DNA of 64,000 nt from Roseofilum capinflatum BLCC-M114 (lineage in GTDB: Bacteria > Cyanobacteriota > Cyanobacteriia > Cyanobacteriales > Desertifilaceae). A program made the translations under genes and the position numbers. The notes under the pieces were generated by a model. The model had not been told where the DNA came from. It ran no database searches and worked only from the letters and a program-made list of their open reading frames with translations. The stretch is from NCBI RefSeq assembly GCF_030068505.1, contig NZ_JAQOSO010000003.1, positions 22,635-86,634 of the forward strand, read 5' to 3'. This document shows positions 1 to 8,774 of this stretch, piece after piece (the stretch's first letter is position 1; every line of letters starts with the position of its first letter).

Positions 1-43
1 TACGATTAAAATGTCTTGATTGCGATCTAAGGAGGTAAATCAG

Positions 44-565
44 ATGGAAGAGGCTTATCCCTCAATGTCCCGCAGACAGTTTCTCAACTTTCTGACAGGG
101 GCGACAGTAGCGACGACGGTAGTTGCTGGTCTTTATCCTGCGGGTCAATTTTTCCTTCCCCGTCCAGAAACCGATGAGCAGGGTGGAATTTTGGCCAAGG
201 ATATTCATGGAAAGTTAATCCCTGCCAGCCAAATTTTAGCGGCTCCTCCCCAGAGTCGTGCTTTGGTGGCTGGCTTGAGTGGAGAGCCAACGTATCTGAC
301 GGTTACAGAACGGGGTGAATTACATCCTTGGGGCATTGTTGATAACTGTACCCACTTAGGTTGTACGTTCCCTTGGAATGGTAATGCGAATCAATTCCAG
401 TGTCCCTGTCATGGCTCTCTCTATGATGCTGAAGGTCGAGTGTTACGGGGGCCAGCTCCCCTACCTTTGCGTCTGACCCATGTGAAAATAGAGGGGGATT
501 ATATTCGGATTTCTCCTTGGACAGAAACCGATCCTCGGACTGGGAAAATGCCTTGGTGGGTTTAG
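44..565 (+). CDS. petC: Rieske iron-sulfur protein, PetC-like isoform
   Basis: This is a Rieske [2Fe-2S] subunit of the cytochrome b6f type, which passes electrons from plastoquinol towards cytochrome f or plastocyanin at the thylakoid membrane. The 173-aa protein starts at the ATG at 44, preceded by AAGGAGGT at 29-36; an upstream TTG is less likely. The N-terminus has a twin-arginine-like SRRQFLNF motif and one membrane anchor at about residues 15-38. Cluster box I is CTHLGC (C102, H104, C107) and box II is CPCHGS (C120, C122, H123). The C-terminus ends in the family-typical WTETD...PWW. No petA follows, whereas the main cyanobacterial petC is normally in a petC-petA operon, so this is probably an accessory isoform like the extra PetC copies of Synechocystis. 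Confidence 0.9.
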   Translation: MEEAYPSMSRRQFLNFLTGATVATTVVAGLYPAGQFFLPRPETDEQGGILAKDIHGKLIPASQILAAPPQSRALVAGLSGEPTYLTVTERGELHPWGIVDNCTHLGCTFPWNGNANQFQCPCHGSLYDAEGRVLRGPAPLPLRLTHVKIEGDYIRISPWTETDPRTGKMPWWV

Positions 566-647
566 GTTATCTCATTTCCCTATTAACATGCGACTGAACA
601 AGGGGCCCCTAGCCCCTTGTCCTTGAAGGACTAATTATTAATTACTT

Positions 648-1478
648 ATGAATCTCAACCAACTCAAAATAACCGTCTTGGTGGAAAATCGTGCCGGAGG
701 TCGAGGGTTACTCGGAGAGCATGGCATTTCGTTTTTCATTGAAGCAGATGGCTATAAGATTCTGTTTGATACGGGACAGGGACTGGTGTTACAGCACAAT
801 GCCGAAAACTTGGGGATTTCTTTATCGGCTCTCGATGCCATTGTTCTCAGCCATGGCCATTACGATCATACGGGGGGGTTGCCCAGTTTAGAGGCTTCTC
901 CAGAGGATGGCCCGGTGTTGTTTCTCCATCCCCAGGCGATCGCCCCTAAATATAGCCCTAGAGGACATATCGGCTTGCTTGACTCTGAGAAACTGTTAGC
1001 CGATTATGGCGATCGCATCGTCTGGACTCAAAACCCTACAGAAATTTGTCCGGGAGTCTATGCAACCGGAACCATTCCCCGCACCCATCCCCTAGAGGAT
1101 ACGGGGGGATCGTTTTGGCAAGATGCCCAACATCGTCGCGTCGATCCCCTATGGGACGATCAAGCCTTATATTTGTATAGTCCGGAGGGGTTAGTGGTGT
1201 TGTTCGGTTGTGCCCATGCGGGGGCGATCAATACCCTGAATTATATTGCCCAGATTACCGAGAGCGATCGCATCTATGCAGTGATGGGAGGAATGCATTT
1301 GTTACGGGCTGACGATCGCCGCTTGCACGCTACCGTAGAGACTCTCAAGCGCTATCAGGTGCAACGCATTGGCGCAAACCATTGTACAGGAATGAAGGCC
1401 ATGAGTGTTTTATGGCATGATTTAGGCGATCGCTGTGTAGAAGCTCATGTAGGCACACAATGGTGCTTTGGGGCGTGA
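648..1478 (+). CDS. MBL-fold metallohydrolase (COG1237 type)
   Basis: This is a 276-aa metallo-beta-lactamase-fold protein. The metal motif SHGHYDHTGG supplies H69, H71, D73 and H74. Further metal ligands are likely in the GCAHAG and ANHCTG segments. The opening VENRAGGRGLLGEHGIS and the layout match the COG1237 group, which includes archaeal enzymes annotated as dihydropterin-ribofuranosyl-aminobenzene phosphate synthase. In cyanobacteria the real substrate is unknown, so I claim only a metal-dependent hydrolase. It stands alone, 80 bp after the Rieske gene and before a long tandem repeat. Confidence 0.8.
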   Translation: MNLNQLKITVLVENRAGGRGLLGEHGISFFIEADGYKILFDTGQGLVLQHNAENLGISLSALDAIVLSHGHYDHTGGLPSLEASPEDGPVLFLHPQAIAPKYSPRGHIGLLDSEKLLADYGDRIVWTQNPTEICPGVYATGTIPRTHPLEDTGGSFWQDAQHRRVDPLWDDQALYLYSPEGLVVLFGCAHAGAINTLNYIAQITESDRIYAVMGGMHLLRADDRRLHATVETLKRYQVQRIGANHCTGMKAMSVLWHDLGDRCVEAHVGTQWCFGA

Positions 1479-1488
1479 TGAACCGGAT

Positions 1489-1951
1489 ACAGCGCTTCGC
1501 GCTGTGATGGTGTACAGTCTTAAAGGCTCAAAGCCATGTACCACAACCCTATTCCCTAATTCCCTAATTCCCAATTCCCAATTCCCTAATTCCCTAATTC
1601 CCTATTCCCTAATTCCCTAATTCCCTAATTCCCTATTCCCAATTCCCTAATTCCCTAATTCCCTAATTCCCTAATTCCCTAATTCCCTATTCCCTATTCC
1701 CTATTCCCTATTCCCTATTCCCTATTACCTATTCCCTAATTCCCTAACTCCCTATTCCCTATTCCCTATTCCCTATTCCCTATTCCCTAATTCCCTATTC
1801 CCTATTCCCTAATTCCCTATTCCCTATTCCCTAATTCCCTAATTCCCTATTGCCTATTGCCTATTGCCTATTGCCTATTGCCTATTCCCTATTGCCTATT
1901 GCCTATTCCCTATTCCCTATTCCCTATTCCCTAGCGCGAAGCGCTATAAGC
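1489..1951. repeat. TTCCCTA-type tandem array, about 390 bp, between GCGCTTCGCGC-type motifs
   Basis: From about 1550 to 1934 the sequence is almost entirely 7- and 8-base units, ATTCCCT and AATTCCCT, with variants ATTGCCT and ATTACCT near the 3' end. The variant units cluster around 1850-1910, suggesting local expansion. The complementary strand carries regularly spaced GGG runs, which could form G-quadruplexes. The array is bounded by short palindromic motifs, GCGCTTCGCGC near 1492 and GCGCGAAGCGC near 1935, which are inverted with respect to each other. No open reading frame or promoter is evident inside. It fills the whole spacer between the MBL gene and the response regulator. Confidence 0.9.
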
Positions 1952-1973
1952 CTAAGTAGCCATCATTGAACTG

Positions 1974-2663
1974 ATGCGAATTCTGTTAGTTGAAGACGAT
2001 CCCGAACAACTCGAACCCTTACATTTTGCCTTAACTCGTGCCGGGCATATTGTCGATGGGGTGAACGATGGGGTGGATGCTGAGTGGTTAATCGGCGAAA
2101 AAGAGTATGATTTACTGATATTAGATTGGATGTTACCGGGAAAAGACGGGGTGGCTCTTTGCCACTTTTATCGCCAGTCTGGGAAAAGCGCCCCCATTTT
2201 AATGCTCACGGCTAAAGACACCACTGCCAATAAAGTAGAAGCTTTAGATGCGGGAGCGGATGATTATTTGGTCAAACCTGTCGATCTCGACGAATTGTTA
2301 GCCAGAGTACGCGCCCTGCGACGGCGATCGCCCCTTTGGGTGGGTGATATCCTAAACGTGGGCGATTTGTCCCTAAATCTCGATACCCTACACTTAACGC
2401 GAGGCGAACAGAGCCTAAAACTGTCGAGTCGGGACTTTCAACTGTTAGAAATCTTTATGCGAAATCCCGGACAAGTCCTCACCCGCGATCGGCTCGAACA
2501 AGCCCTTTGGGAATGGGGCGCAGAACCGGAAAGTAATGCCGTTGCTGCCCGCATTAAACGGCTGCGAAAGCAATTACAAAAACTTCAGGTAGACCCCTGG
2601 ATAGAAACCGTTTATGGTATGGGTTATCGTCTCGCAAACCGCCAAGATTCAATCGAGTTATGA
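1974..2663 (+). CDS. OmpR/PhoB-type response regulator (RppA/NrsR-like)
   Basis: This is a 229-aa two-component response regulator. The receiver domain (about 1-118) has the acidic pair in VEDDP, the phospho-acceptor D51 in LILDWMLPG, the TA motif at 79-80 and K101 in LVKP. A winged-helix DNA-binding domain follows (about 128-222), ending in the typical [10 protein letters not shown]. Its sequence resembles cyanobacterial RppA/NrsR regulators, some of which respond to nickel or redox state. I did not identify its target genes. The stop overlaps the start of the next gene by 4 bp (ATGA), so regulator and kinase are translationally coupled. Confidence 0.88.
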   Translation: MRILLVEDDPEQLEPLHFALTRAGHIVDGVNDGVDAEWLIGEKEYDLLILDWMLPGKDGVALCHFYRQSGKSAPILMLTAKDTTANKVEALDAGADDYLVKPVDLDELLARVRALRRRSPLWVGDILNVGDLSLNLDTLHLTRGEQSLKLSSRDFQLLEIFMRNPGQVLTRDRLEQALWEWGAEPESNAVAARIKRLRKQLQKLQVDPWIETVYGMGYRLANRQDSIEL

Positions 2664-4096
2664 GCAACCCTAGGCGATTTTTCCCTTCCTGGCATCAACT
2701 GCCCACTCGCATTCGAGGCACTCTGATTATTGCGATTCCGGTGTCTTGTCTATTTACAGCCATCTCTGCCTTTGCTTGGTTAAATGCCAGTTTAGTTGAA
2801 GATGAAAAATGGGTACAACATACCCAAAATGTGCGCCTAGAAACCAAACAATTGCTCAATGCCTTAATTGACGCTGAAACCGGAGTACGGGGCTATGGCT
2901 TAACCTTAAGACCGGAGTTCTTAGAACCTTATGAAAATGCCCTCAAAATCATCCCAGATTCTCTACAGAAACTAGAGTCCCTCGTCTCTGACAATCCGGA
3001 ACAAACTCAACGGTTGCAAGAGATTGAAGAGATTACAGCTCAAAATCTTGCCATTTTTTATGAAAAAGTCACCCTCAAAAGTGAACTGCAACGGATGAAC
3101 TTAACCGCCGATCAATGGGTTTCTATTGCTTCTGTTTATGATTGGTTGGACGAAGGTAAAGCTACCATGGATCGAGGGCGAGAGTTAATTAATCAATTCG
3201 CAGAAGCGGAAGAGATATTGCTGAAAAAACGGCAACAACATCAGAATTTATATCGACAAATTACTTGGACAATTTTGCTCATTTCTGCGGGATTAGGAGG
3301 GATGGGATTTTTGGCTTCCATCCATTTGTTTTACCAACTCGAACAAGAATCCGCCAGTCGAGAGAAAAATTTACACAAAAGCAATCAACAATTGCAACGC
3401 TTTACAGCGAATGCTTCTCATGAATTGCGGACTCCTTTAGCCGCCGTTTTGAGTCAGGCTCAAGTGGGATTAATGACTTTAGAAGATGTCGAAGAATCAG
3501 AAGACTTAGAGGAAGTCGTAGAGAGTCTGCGGCTGAGATTTGAAAAAATAGTTCAATTAGCTAAAAGCATGAGCAATTTAATCACCCAAATGCTGTTTTT
3601 AGCTCGCCACGAAGGGGGTTTAGGGGCGCAATCTTTACAGCCGATTGATTTAAGTGAAGTAATGGAAAATCTCTGGGCTGATTTGGCTCCAGAGGCAGAG
3701 TGCCAATCCTTACACTTAAAGCGTCAGATTGAGAAAGAAGTGAGGGTGAAGGGTGAGAGCGGTTTACTGGGGCAAGCGATCGCCAATCTCTTCCATAATG
3801 CTTGCCAGTATACCCCCCCTGGTGGTACAATAGAAATGGCTTTATTAACTCAAAATGATCGCGCCATCATGACCGTAAAAGATACGGGAATGGGAATTCC
3901 ACAGGCCGAAATTCCCCATATCTTTGAACGGTTCTATCGCGTCCCTGCACCCGGCGATCGCCCCTCCGTTAAAGGCTTTGGTTTAGGATTAGCCATTACC
4001 CAGCAAATTGTACAGTTACATGGCGGAACCATCACCGTATTCAGTACCCTCAATCAAGGTTCAACCTTTCAAATCGTCTTACCTTTATCCCATTGA
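2660..4096 (+). CDS. CHASE3-domain sensor histidine kinase
   Basis: This is a 478-aa membrane histidine kinase and the partner of the upstream regulator. A first membrane segment lies at about 19-41. It is followed by an extracytoplasmic CHASE3 sensor with the signature [12 protein letters not shown] (71-82), then a second membrane segment at about 202-225. The HisKA domain has phospho-acceptor H254 in [10 protein letters not shown]. The ATPase domain has the N box ([14 protein letters not shown]), the G1 box (DTGMGIP), the F box (IFERFYR) and the G2 box (GFGLGLA). The CHASE3 ligand is unknown; the RppB/NrsS kinases that partner RppA-like regulators have other sensor regions, so the signal here may differ. 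Confidence 0.88.
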   Translation: MSNPRRFFPSWHQLPTRIRGTLIIAIPVSCLFTAISAFAWLNASLVEDEKWVQHTQNVRLETKQLLNALIDAETGVRGYGLTLRPEFLEPYENALKIIPDSLQKLESLVSDNPEQTQRLQEIEEITAQNLAIFYEKVTLKSELQRMNLTADQWVSIASVYDWLDEGKATMDRGRELINQFAEAEEILLKKRQQHQNLYRQITWTILLISAGLGGMGFLASIHLFYQLEQESASREKNLHKSNQQLQRFTANASHELRTPLAAVLSQAQVGLMTLEDVEESEDLEEVVESLRLRFEKIVQLAKSMSNLITQMLFLARHEGGLGAQSLQPIDLSEVMENLWADLAPEAECQSLHLKRQIEKEVRVKGESGLLGQAIANLFHNACQYTPPGGTIEMALLTQNDRAIMTVKDTGMGIPQAEIPHIFERFYRVPAPGDRPSVKGFGLGLAITQQIVQLHGGTITVFSTLNQGSTFQIVLPLSH

Positions 4097-4109
4097 TCCA
4101 GGAGGAACA

Positions 4110-4925
4110 ATGACCCAAATCAGACCTTGGGGTAAACTATTAGCTCAAGACCCTGCTGGATATCTAATCAACGATTGCCATATTGATAAAATTTTACCCC
4201 CCTGGACTCTCTTAGTAGAAGAACTGCGGCAGAGAGTTCAACCCCCTTGGTCAACTCGCTTACAAGCTCTGTATTTACGCGGGTCTGTTCCTCGCGGTTT
4301 AGCCCTTCCCCAAGTCTCCGATCTCGATAGTTTTGCCATTTTATCCGGGGAAATTTTGGATACAGACCGCTCCCTTGCGCGTCAGATTTGCAGCCAACTG
4401 CAAAAGCGATATCTATTTTGCCTAAAAGTAGAACTCATTCTCTTGACTCAGGCAGATATTGAGCAGCACTACTCAATTTGGCCAAGCATTATCCAAATTC
4501 AAAGCCTCAAGATTGCGGGCGAAGATTTGCCCCTCACCTTGCCCCAATTTGAGCCAGGATCTTCCCTCATCAACTATGCTTATACTTGGGAAAAAGATTT
4601 AGGCCAAACCCTGAATATTTTAGCCCAATTGTCCCCCCAGGATGCTCGATTTTCCGCTCAGGTGAAAAAACAATGCCGTTGGATCATGCGGCGAATGGTG
4701 AGAACCGGATATGAGTTAGTGATGGAGCAAGACCAAAGTTATACCCCCGATTTATATTACTGTTATCAACGGTTTGCCCTCTATTTTCCGGAGCAACAGA
4801 GGGCGATGCATAAGGCGTTACAATTAGCCCTTTTTCCTTCAGCCCATCGGCCGGGGTTAATCGTATTTTTGCGGGGGTTGGGTCGGTGGTTAGTGGAGCA
4901 GGTGAAACAGCGCTTTAGGCTGTGA
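4110..4925 (+). CDS. nucleotidyltransferase-fold protein
   Basis: This 271-aa protein has the Pol-beta-type nucleotidyltransferase signature. GSVPRG (58-63) is followed by SDLD, giving candidate metal-binding D71 and D73. The helical C-terminal half resembles the substrate-binding part of aminoglycoside nucleotidyltransferases, though I recognise no specific family. The start at 4110 is chosen because AGGAGG (4100-4105) precedes it, 13 bp after the kinase stop; an upstream in-frame start would overlap the kinase by about 90 bp. Position and spacing place it as the third gene of the two-component operon, so it may be an output or a passenger. Substrate unknown. Confidence 0.7.
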   Translation: MTQIRPWGKLLAQDPAGYLINDCHIDKILPPWTLLVEELRQRVQPPWSTRLQALYLRGSVPRGLALPQVSDLDSFAILSGEILDTDRSLARQICSQLQKRYLFCLKVELILLTQADIEQHYSIWPSIIQIQSLKIAGEDLPLTLPQFEPGSSLINYAYTWEKDLGQTLNILAQLSPQDARFSAQVKKQCRWIMRRMVRTGYELVMEQDQSYTPDLYYCYQRFALYFPEQQRAMHKALQLALFPSAHRPGLIVFLRGLGRWLVEQVKQRFRL

Positions 4926-4950
4926 TGGGGGGATGGGGAGATAGATCTTG

Positions 4951-5116
4951 ATATCAAGTCCGGTTTCCGCAAGCGGACATGAAAATTTGTTAAGAAGCGG
5001 GCAAGATGCCCGCACTCCTCGAATTCTTTGATATGACTGGAGTGGGAGCATCTTGCTCCCTGGATTTTTAATTAGGGTATTTCCGCTTCGCGGACATGAA
5101 TAAGCGAACTTGATAT
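4951..5116. repeat. MITE-like interspersed repeat, copy 1
   Basis: The element begins with ATATCAAGTCCGG and ends with an inverted ACTTGATAT at 5108-5116. Inside are hairpins GCGGGC-AAGAT-GCCCGC and GGGAGCA-TCT-TGCTCCC. A core of about 70 bp (5011-5080) is nearly identical to 8705-8774. It has no coding capacity and lies between convergent genes. Confidence 0.75.
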
Positions 5117-5157
5117 GACCGCTTCTTAACCGATTAACTGGGCTTAAATGCACAATT

Positions 5158-6399
5158 TTAGGCTTCTATTTCACTGGAAGGATCTACTTGTAAGAGTCCT
5201 TGGGTGACGAGTTGAGTGAGTAGGGGAATGACGGCGGTTTCTACATCGAGATCGGGCGACCATTCGGCTAAATCCAGGAGGGTAAAGCCTTCTGGACGGA
5301 AGAGTTTTGCGACTAACTCTGTGGGTAATCCTTTAACTGTGGCTTGTTTTGTGCCGATAAGGATTTGAGTGTGGTGGTCGGGGGTGGTGGTAATTTGCAC
5401 TGGATGTAAGGGGGAGGAGATGAAGCGGGTTTCGAGTCCTTGATGGAAAATTTGACTACCGAGTTGATGGGGAAGGGAGAGGGGGAGTGGGGGCCGATCG
5501 CAATATCCGAGATAATGAAGATACTTCTCGATCGCTTCGGGAGTTTGTAACCAGGTGATTAGGCGATCGCGCAATTGCTGTAAATGGGTTTCAACAGCGC
5601 TTTTGTCCTCTGGAGGGATTATCGGTAAGTTTTCGCGCCATTGGGGAGACTCCTGTAGTTCCTCTTGTAGCCAAGCGATCCAATCTAATCCGGTTTGACA
5701 GCTAATCCCTAACGTTAAATGGAGGGAGGGGGAAAAGTCCTCTTCAGAGGGACTCCCGCAGGCGATGGCATAATGCCAATGACCCCTAGGAATGTATAAC
5801 AAATCTCCCGGTTTCAGGGTGCATTGCAGATAGGGGGGAACATCCGGAGGGAGGCGATCGGCCGATCGCATACTAGAGACGGGAGCGGCGATCGTTTCTG
5901 GAAACACAAACCATTCTTTCTCCCCAGCAATTTGTAAAATTAGCACCTCATGGCTATCATAATGGCAATTAAACCCCTGTTCGGAGCGCGGCGAACAGTA
6001 GAGATTGATTTGGCTGCGATGCCCCGTTTCTTGCCGAATTTGGGCCGTCAATTGCTCTAATTCTGGCATCCGACTATGGACGCTATCGATAATCAAAGTT
6101 GCACCTTGTTGAAGCAACTCTAACCATTTCTCCGCTTTAGCTGCGGGTAAAGATGAACCATCTTGGGCAAAGCGCAGATGGGGATAGGGAATCTGGTGAT
6201 AATTTAATAAATGGTTGAGATCCTGCCAACTGAATAAAGGGTCGAATTTATCCCCAGTCTTTCCGGGAATCAGTACCGCTTGCTTTGTCCAGTTTTCTGC
6301 CCAGAATTGCTCTAGGGAATAGGGATAGAGTAGAGAGGATAAAACAGTCATAAGGGGAATGGGGGATGGGGAATGGGGAACAGGAGATTTCTGCTTCAT
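5158..6399 (-). CDS. JmjC/cupin-fold 2-oxoglutarate oxygenase, ROXA-like
   Basis: This is a 413-aa cupin oxygenase of the COG2850 type, the family of the bacterial ribosomal-protein arginine hydroxylase (ROXA/YcfD). The Fe(II) ligands are visible as H146 and D148 in NCHYDSH, and H209 in IPRGHWH. A double-stranded beta-helix core at about 135-230 is followed by a helical and winged C-terminal part, as in ROXA. Known members hydroxylate ribosomal proteins; the substrate here is inferred, not shown. The start at 6399 has GGAGG 9 nt upstream. An alternative ATG at 6351 would remove a Pro/Ser-rich leader encoded by a G/C-rich repeat. The gene starts 23 bp after the preceding minus-strand gene ends, so the two are likely co-transcribed. 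Confidence 0.75.
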   Translation of the reverse strand: MKQKSPVPHSPSPIPLMTVLSSLLYPYSLEQFWAENWTKQAVLIPGKTGDKFDPLFSWQDLNHLLNYHQIPYPHLRFAQDGSSLPAAKAEKWLELLQQGATLIIDSVHSRMPELEQLTAQIRQETGHRSQINLYCSPRSEQGFNCHYDSHEVLILQIAGEKEWFVFPETIAAPVSSMRSADRLPPDVPPYLQCTLKPGDLLYIPRGHWHYAIACGSPSEEDFSPSLHLTLGISCQTGLDWIAWLQEELQESPQWRENLPIIPPEDKSAVETHLQQLRDRLITWLQTPEAIEKYLHYLGYCDRPPLPLSLPHQLGSQIFHQGLETRFISSPLHPVQITTTPDHHTQILIGTKQATVKGLPTELVAKLFRPEGFTLLDLAEWSPDLDVETAVIPLLTQLVTQGLLQVDPSSEIEA

Positions 6400-6422
6400 C
6401 CTGTCCCCCCCTCCGTGACTAC

Positions 6423-6689
6423 CTATGCTCGCCAATTGCGATTGTTGTCTACATCCTGATTTTGATCCACATTTTGATCGTAGTCTGCATCGGCGATCAA
6501 AATGACCTCACCAGTTTTCTCGGTGGAGTTGACTTTCAGGTTCACCACTTCTACTGCGACGGGAGTATTCAGGGCTGTTTCTGGAGAAGAAACAGTAGAA
6601 GCTGCTTGCACTGGAGCCATTAACAACAAGCTGGCCTTACCACTCAACAGACAAGCGAGGAGAAAATTGGAAGATTTCAGGTTAGACAT
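6423..6689 (-). CDS. small exported protein of unknown function
   Basis: This is an 88-aa product with a signal peptide. A short basic N-terminus is followed by a hydrophobic stretch (about residues 8-26) and a likely cleavage after APVQAA. The mature part is acidic, with a C-terminal run of Asp, Asn and Gln in the DADYDQNVDQNQDVDNN segment that could bind calcium; this is speculative. The start at 6689 is chosen because it puts the signal peptide at the N-terminus. An in-frame ATG at 6836 would add about 49 unconvincing residues. It lies just upstream of the oxygenase gene on the same strand. I do not recognise a family. Confidence 0.55.
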   Translation of the reverse strand: MSNLKSSNFLLACLLSGKASLLLMAPVQAASTVSSPETALNTPVAVEVVNLKVNSTEKTGEVILIADADYDQNVDQNQDVDNNRNWRA

Positions 6690-6927
6690 AAGACAGTTAT
6701 CAATCGGTTTTTGCTGAACTAGAGTGTACCCTAGAACAAGATTATGACCAAAAGATGACCATTGCTCTGGTTTTCCCCTGAATCCCTGGAGTCCATTGCG
6801 TAAATCTATTTTACAAGTTTGGTCATTGACTGCCAAAATAAGCCAAACTAATAAGTAGGGAGTCTTTCAACGAAAGAGTCTAATTCGTTTAAAATTCCCC
6901 TATAACAAAACACTTCAGGACAATATT

Positions 6928-7092
6928 ATGGCTCGCACAACCTCAAATCACTCCAATTCCCGATCCGGCAGTTCTTCTGCATGGCAAAATAGTCGCCGAA
7001 GATCCAAAACTCAGCGATCGCAGGAATTTGTTCTCGACCGAAATTATATCATAGATTTGGTTAATTCCTTGGAAAGCATATCAGAAAAATGA
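6928..7092 (+). CDS. small basic protein, 54 aa, unknown
   Basis: A short open frame runs from ATG 6928 to TGA 7092, with an AGGA 8-9 nt before the start. The N-terminal half is rich in Ser, Arg and Asn (SRSGSSSAWQNSRRRSK), as in nucleic-acid-binding tails. The C-terminal half (EFVLDRNYIIDLVNSLESI) could form an amphipathic helix. It lies in the spacer between divergent genes. No family recognised; coding status rests on the RBS-like site and the composition only. Confidence 0.4.
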   Translation: MARTTSNHSNSRSGSSSAWQNSRRRSKTQRSQEFVLDRNYIIDLVNSLESISEK

Positions 7093-7211
7093 CGGATAGC
7101 GCCATCCCCTAGCGTGGATAATGGGTCATGGCTTGAGTTAGGTATTTGTAAATTTTGGTAAACAACACGCTACAATCCCAATAGCACCATACAGCCTATT
7201 GCTCTTGAACC

Positions 7212-7406
7212 ATGTTTGATCAATTTGCGCCGATTTTTCAAGAACTGACCCAACAACCCGTCGCCTTTTTTGGCGGATTCTGCTCTGGGGTGTTACGACT
7301 CAACCTATCTGAAGATCCGATTAAAACCTGGCTGGATCAACAAACCACTACCCCAGAAAGCGATACAAATGGCTCTTCTGGGCCACAATCAATTGAAATT
7401 GATTAA
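7212..7406 (+). CDS. conserved cyanobacterial small protein, 64 aa
   Basis: This is a short protein starting MFDQFAPIFQELTQQPVAFF. It has a Gly-rich hydrophobic centre (FFGGFCSGVLRLNL) followed by an EDPIKTWLDQQ segment and a polar tail. Similar 55-70-aa proteins with the QPVAF-GG-SG-LRLNL-EDP core are, to my recollection, widespread in cyanobacteria without known function. It may associate with membranes through the central segment. It converges with argC, whose stop lies 50 bp away on the other strand. Confidence 0.65.
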   Translation: MFDQFAPIFQELTQQPVAFFGGFCSGVLRLNLSEDPIKTWLDQQTTTPESDTNGSSGPQSIEID

Positions 7407-7456
7407 GGCTAACGGGGCAGGGGTGGCCGTTCCCCGGCCCCCATACTCCAAATTGG

Positions 7457-8518
7457 TTAGGGATAAAAGGCCAGTTTGGGCAAACCCAAGGTTTCTTCCC
7501 AACCCTTGAGCAAGTTTAGGCATTGAATAGCTTGTCCTGCTTGTCCCTTAATCAGGTTATCGATCGCTGACATCACAATCACCCGATTAGTCCGCGCATC
7601 CACTTCTACACCCAGATAACAGAGGTTTGTACCACAAGCCCACTTGGTTTGCGGATAAGTGCCATTCGGCAGAACCCGCACCCAAGGAGAATTTTGATAA
7701 AATACACTGTAAATGGTGCGTAGGTCTTCCCGAACTAAGCCGGGGTCGCGCAAAGTCGCGTAAACGGTGGCTAAAATCCCTCGTACCATGGGAATCAGAT
7801 GGGGGGTAAATTGAACTTTAACTTCATGGCCGGCTAAATCGCTACAGACTTGTTCGAGTTCGGGGGTATGTCGGTGACGAGTCACCCCATAGGCTGAGAA
7901 GGAACTATCGGCTTCGGCTAAGAGTAGATTAATTTTACCTTGTCTTCCCCCTCCGGATGTGCCTGACTTGGCATCTACAATCAGGGTATCGGGTTCGATT
8001 AATCCTTGTTTAAGCAGGGGGCTGATGGCCAGCAAACTGCTAGTGGTATAACATCCCGGACAGGCAATCAGCTTAGTATGGGGGATGCGATCGCGGTAAA
8101 TTTCCGGTAATCCATACACCGCTTTCGATAATACCTCATGGTCAGCCCGGTCTTCACTGCCATACCAAGCTTTATAGACCTCCATATCCGTTAGCCGATA
8201 GTCGGCGGAAAGATCGAGAACTAAACAGCCTCTCTCAAGCAGTTGGGGAGCCATCTTGCAGGCTAACCCATTGGGTAATCCTAAAAATACAACCTCACAG
8301 CGAGAGGCGATCGTATCGATATCAACCGCTTCTACAGTCAGATTAACCTGATGGGCTAGATGGGGGTAAATATCGCCGTAGGACTTCCCCGCACTGCTGT
8401 CGCCTCCTAAATAAACCAAATCGACGTTTGGATGTTCGCACAACATCCGCACCAGTTGCACGCCTCCATAACCGGAAGCGCCAACAATGCCCACAGTTGT
8501 TCGCCCATTATCTCCCAT
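7457..8518 (-). CDS. argC: N-acetyl-gamma-glutamyl-phosphate reductase
   Basis: This enzyme catalyses the NADPH-dependent reduction of N-acetylglutamyl-5-phosphate to the semialdehyde, the third step of arginine biosynthesis. The protein has 353 aa, the usual length. The dinucleotide-binding loop GASGYGG is at 13-19. The catalytic cysteine is C156 in ACPGCYTTS. Other family segments are [17 protein letters not shown] and RHRHTPE. The start at 8518 matches the family N-terminus ([11 protein letters not shown]). There are no other arg genes nearby, as is normal in cyanobacteria. Confidence 0.96.
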   Translation of the reverse strand: MGDNGRTTVGIVGASGYGGVQLVRMLCEHPNVDLVYLGGDSSAGKSYGDIYPHLAHQVNLTVEAVDIDTIASRCEVVFLGLPNGLACKMAPQLLERGCLVLDLSADYRLTDMEVYKAWYGSEDRADHEVLSKAVYGLPEIYRDRIPHTKLIACPGCYTTSSLLAISPLLKQGLIEPDTLIVDAKSGTSGGGRQGKINLLLAEADSSFSAYGVTRHRHTPELEQVCSDLAGHEVKVQFTPHLIPMVRGILATVYATLRDPGLVREDLRTIYSVFYQNSPWVRVLPNGTYPQTKWACGTNLCYLGVEVDARTNRVIVMSAIDNLIKGQAGQAIQCLNLLKGWEETLGLPKLAFYP

Positions 8519-8569
8519 GATGTGACCCTTACTTGAATGTTGAGTTTACGTGATTGAGTGTAGATCCTA

Positions 8570-8600
8570 ATTTATGGTTCTAGGTGAGGAAACCATAAAT
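8570..8600. other. 10-bp perfect hairpin upstream of argC
   Basis: ATTTATGGTT (8570-8579) pairs perfectly with AACCATAAAT (8591-8600) around an 11-nt loop. On the minus strand it lies about 50 nt before the argC start and after the thioredoxin reductase gene. There is no U-tract on either side, so it is a leader structure or a weak terminator rather than a classic intrinsic terminator. Confidence 0.5.
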
Positions 8601-8661
8601 GTTTAAAGGTTGGCTGCATTGTAGTACCAAAACGGACATTGAATTAAAAATTAAAAATTAA

Positions 8662-8774
8662 ATATCAAGTCCGGTCAATGGGTATAACTAGCGGGCCTCT
8701 TGCCCGCACTCCCTCAATCGTTTGATATGACTGGAGTGGGAGCATCTTGCTCCCTAGGTTTTTAATTAGGGTAT
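8662..8774. repeat. MITE-like interspersed repeat, copy 2
   Basis: This copy starts with ATATCAAGTCCGG (8662-8674) and carries the same two hairpins (GCGGGC-CTCTT-GCCCGC and GGGAGCA-TCT-TGCTCCC) and the same TTTTTAATTAGGGTAT end as the copy at 4951-5116. It lacks the far inverted terminus, and the reductase stop codon follows immediately at 8775. It is therefore a 3'-truncated copy. Confidence 0.7.

Noticed and set aside
1550..1934. Possible CRISPR array in the TTCCCTA tract
   Set aside because: Units are 7-8 bases without unique spacers and no cas genes are present; it is a simple tandem repeat.
4890..5153. 87-codon minus-strand frame over the first MITE-like repeat
   Set aside because: It reads through repeat DNA and into the nucleotidyltransferase gene; the composition follows the repeat.
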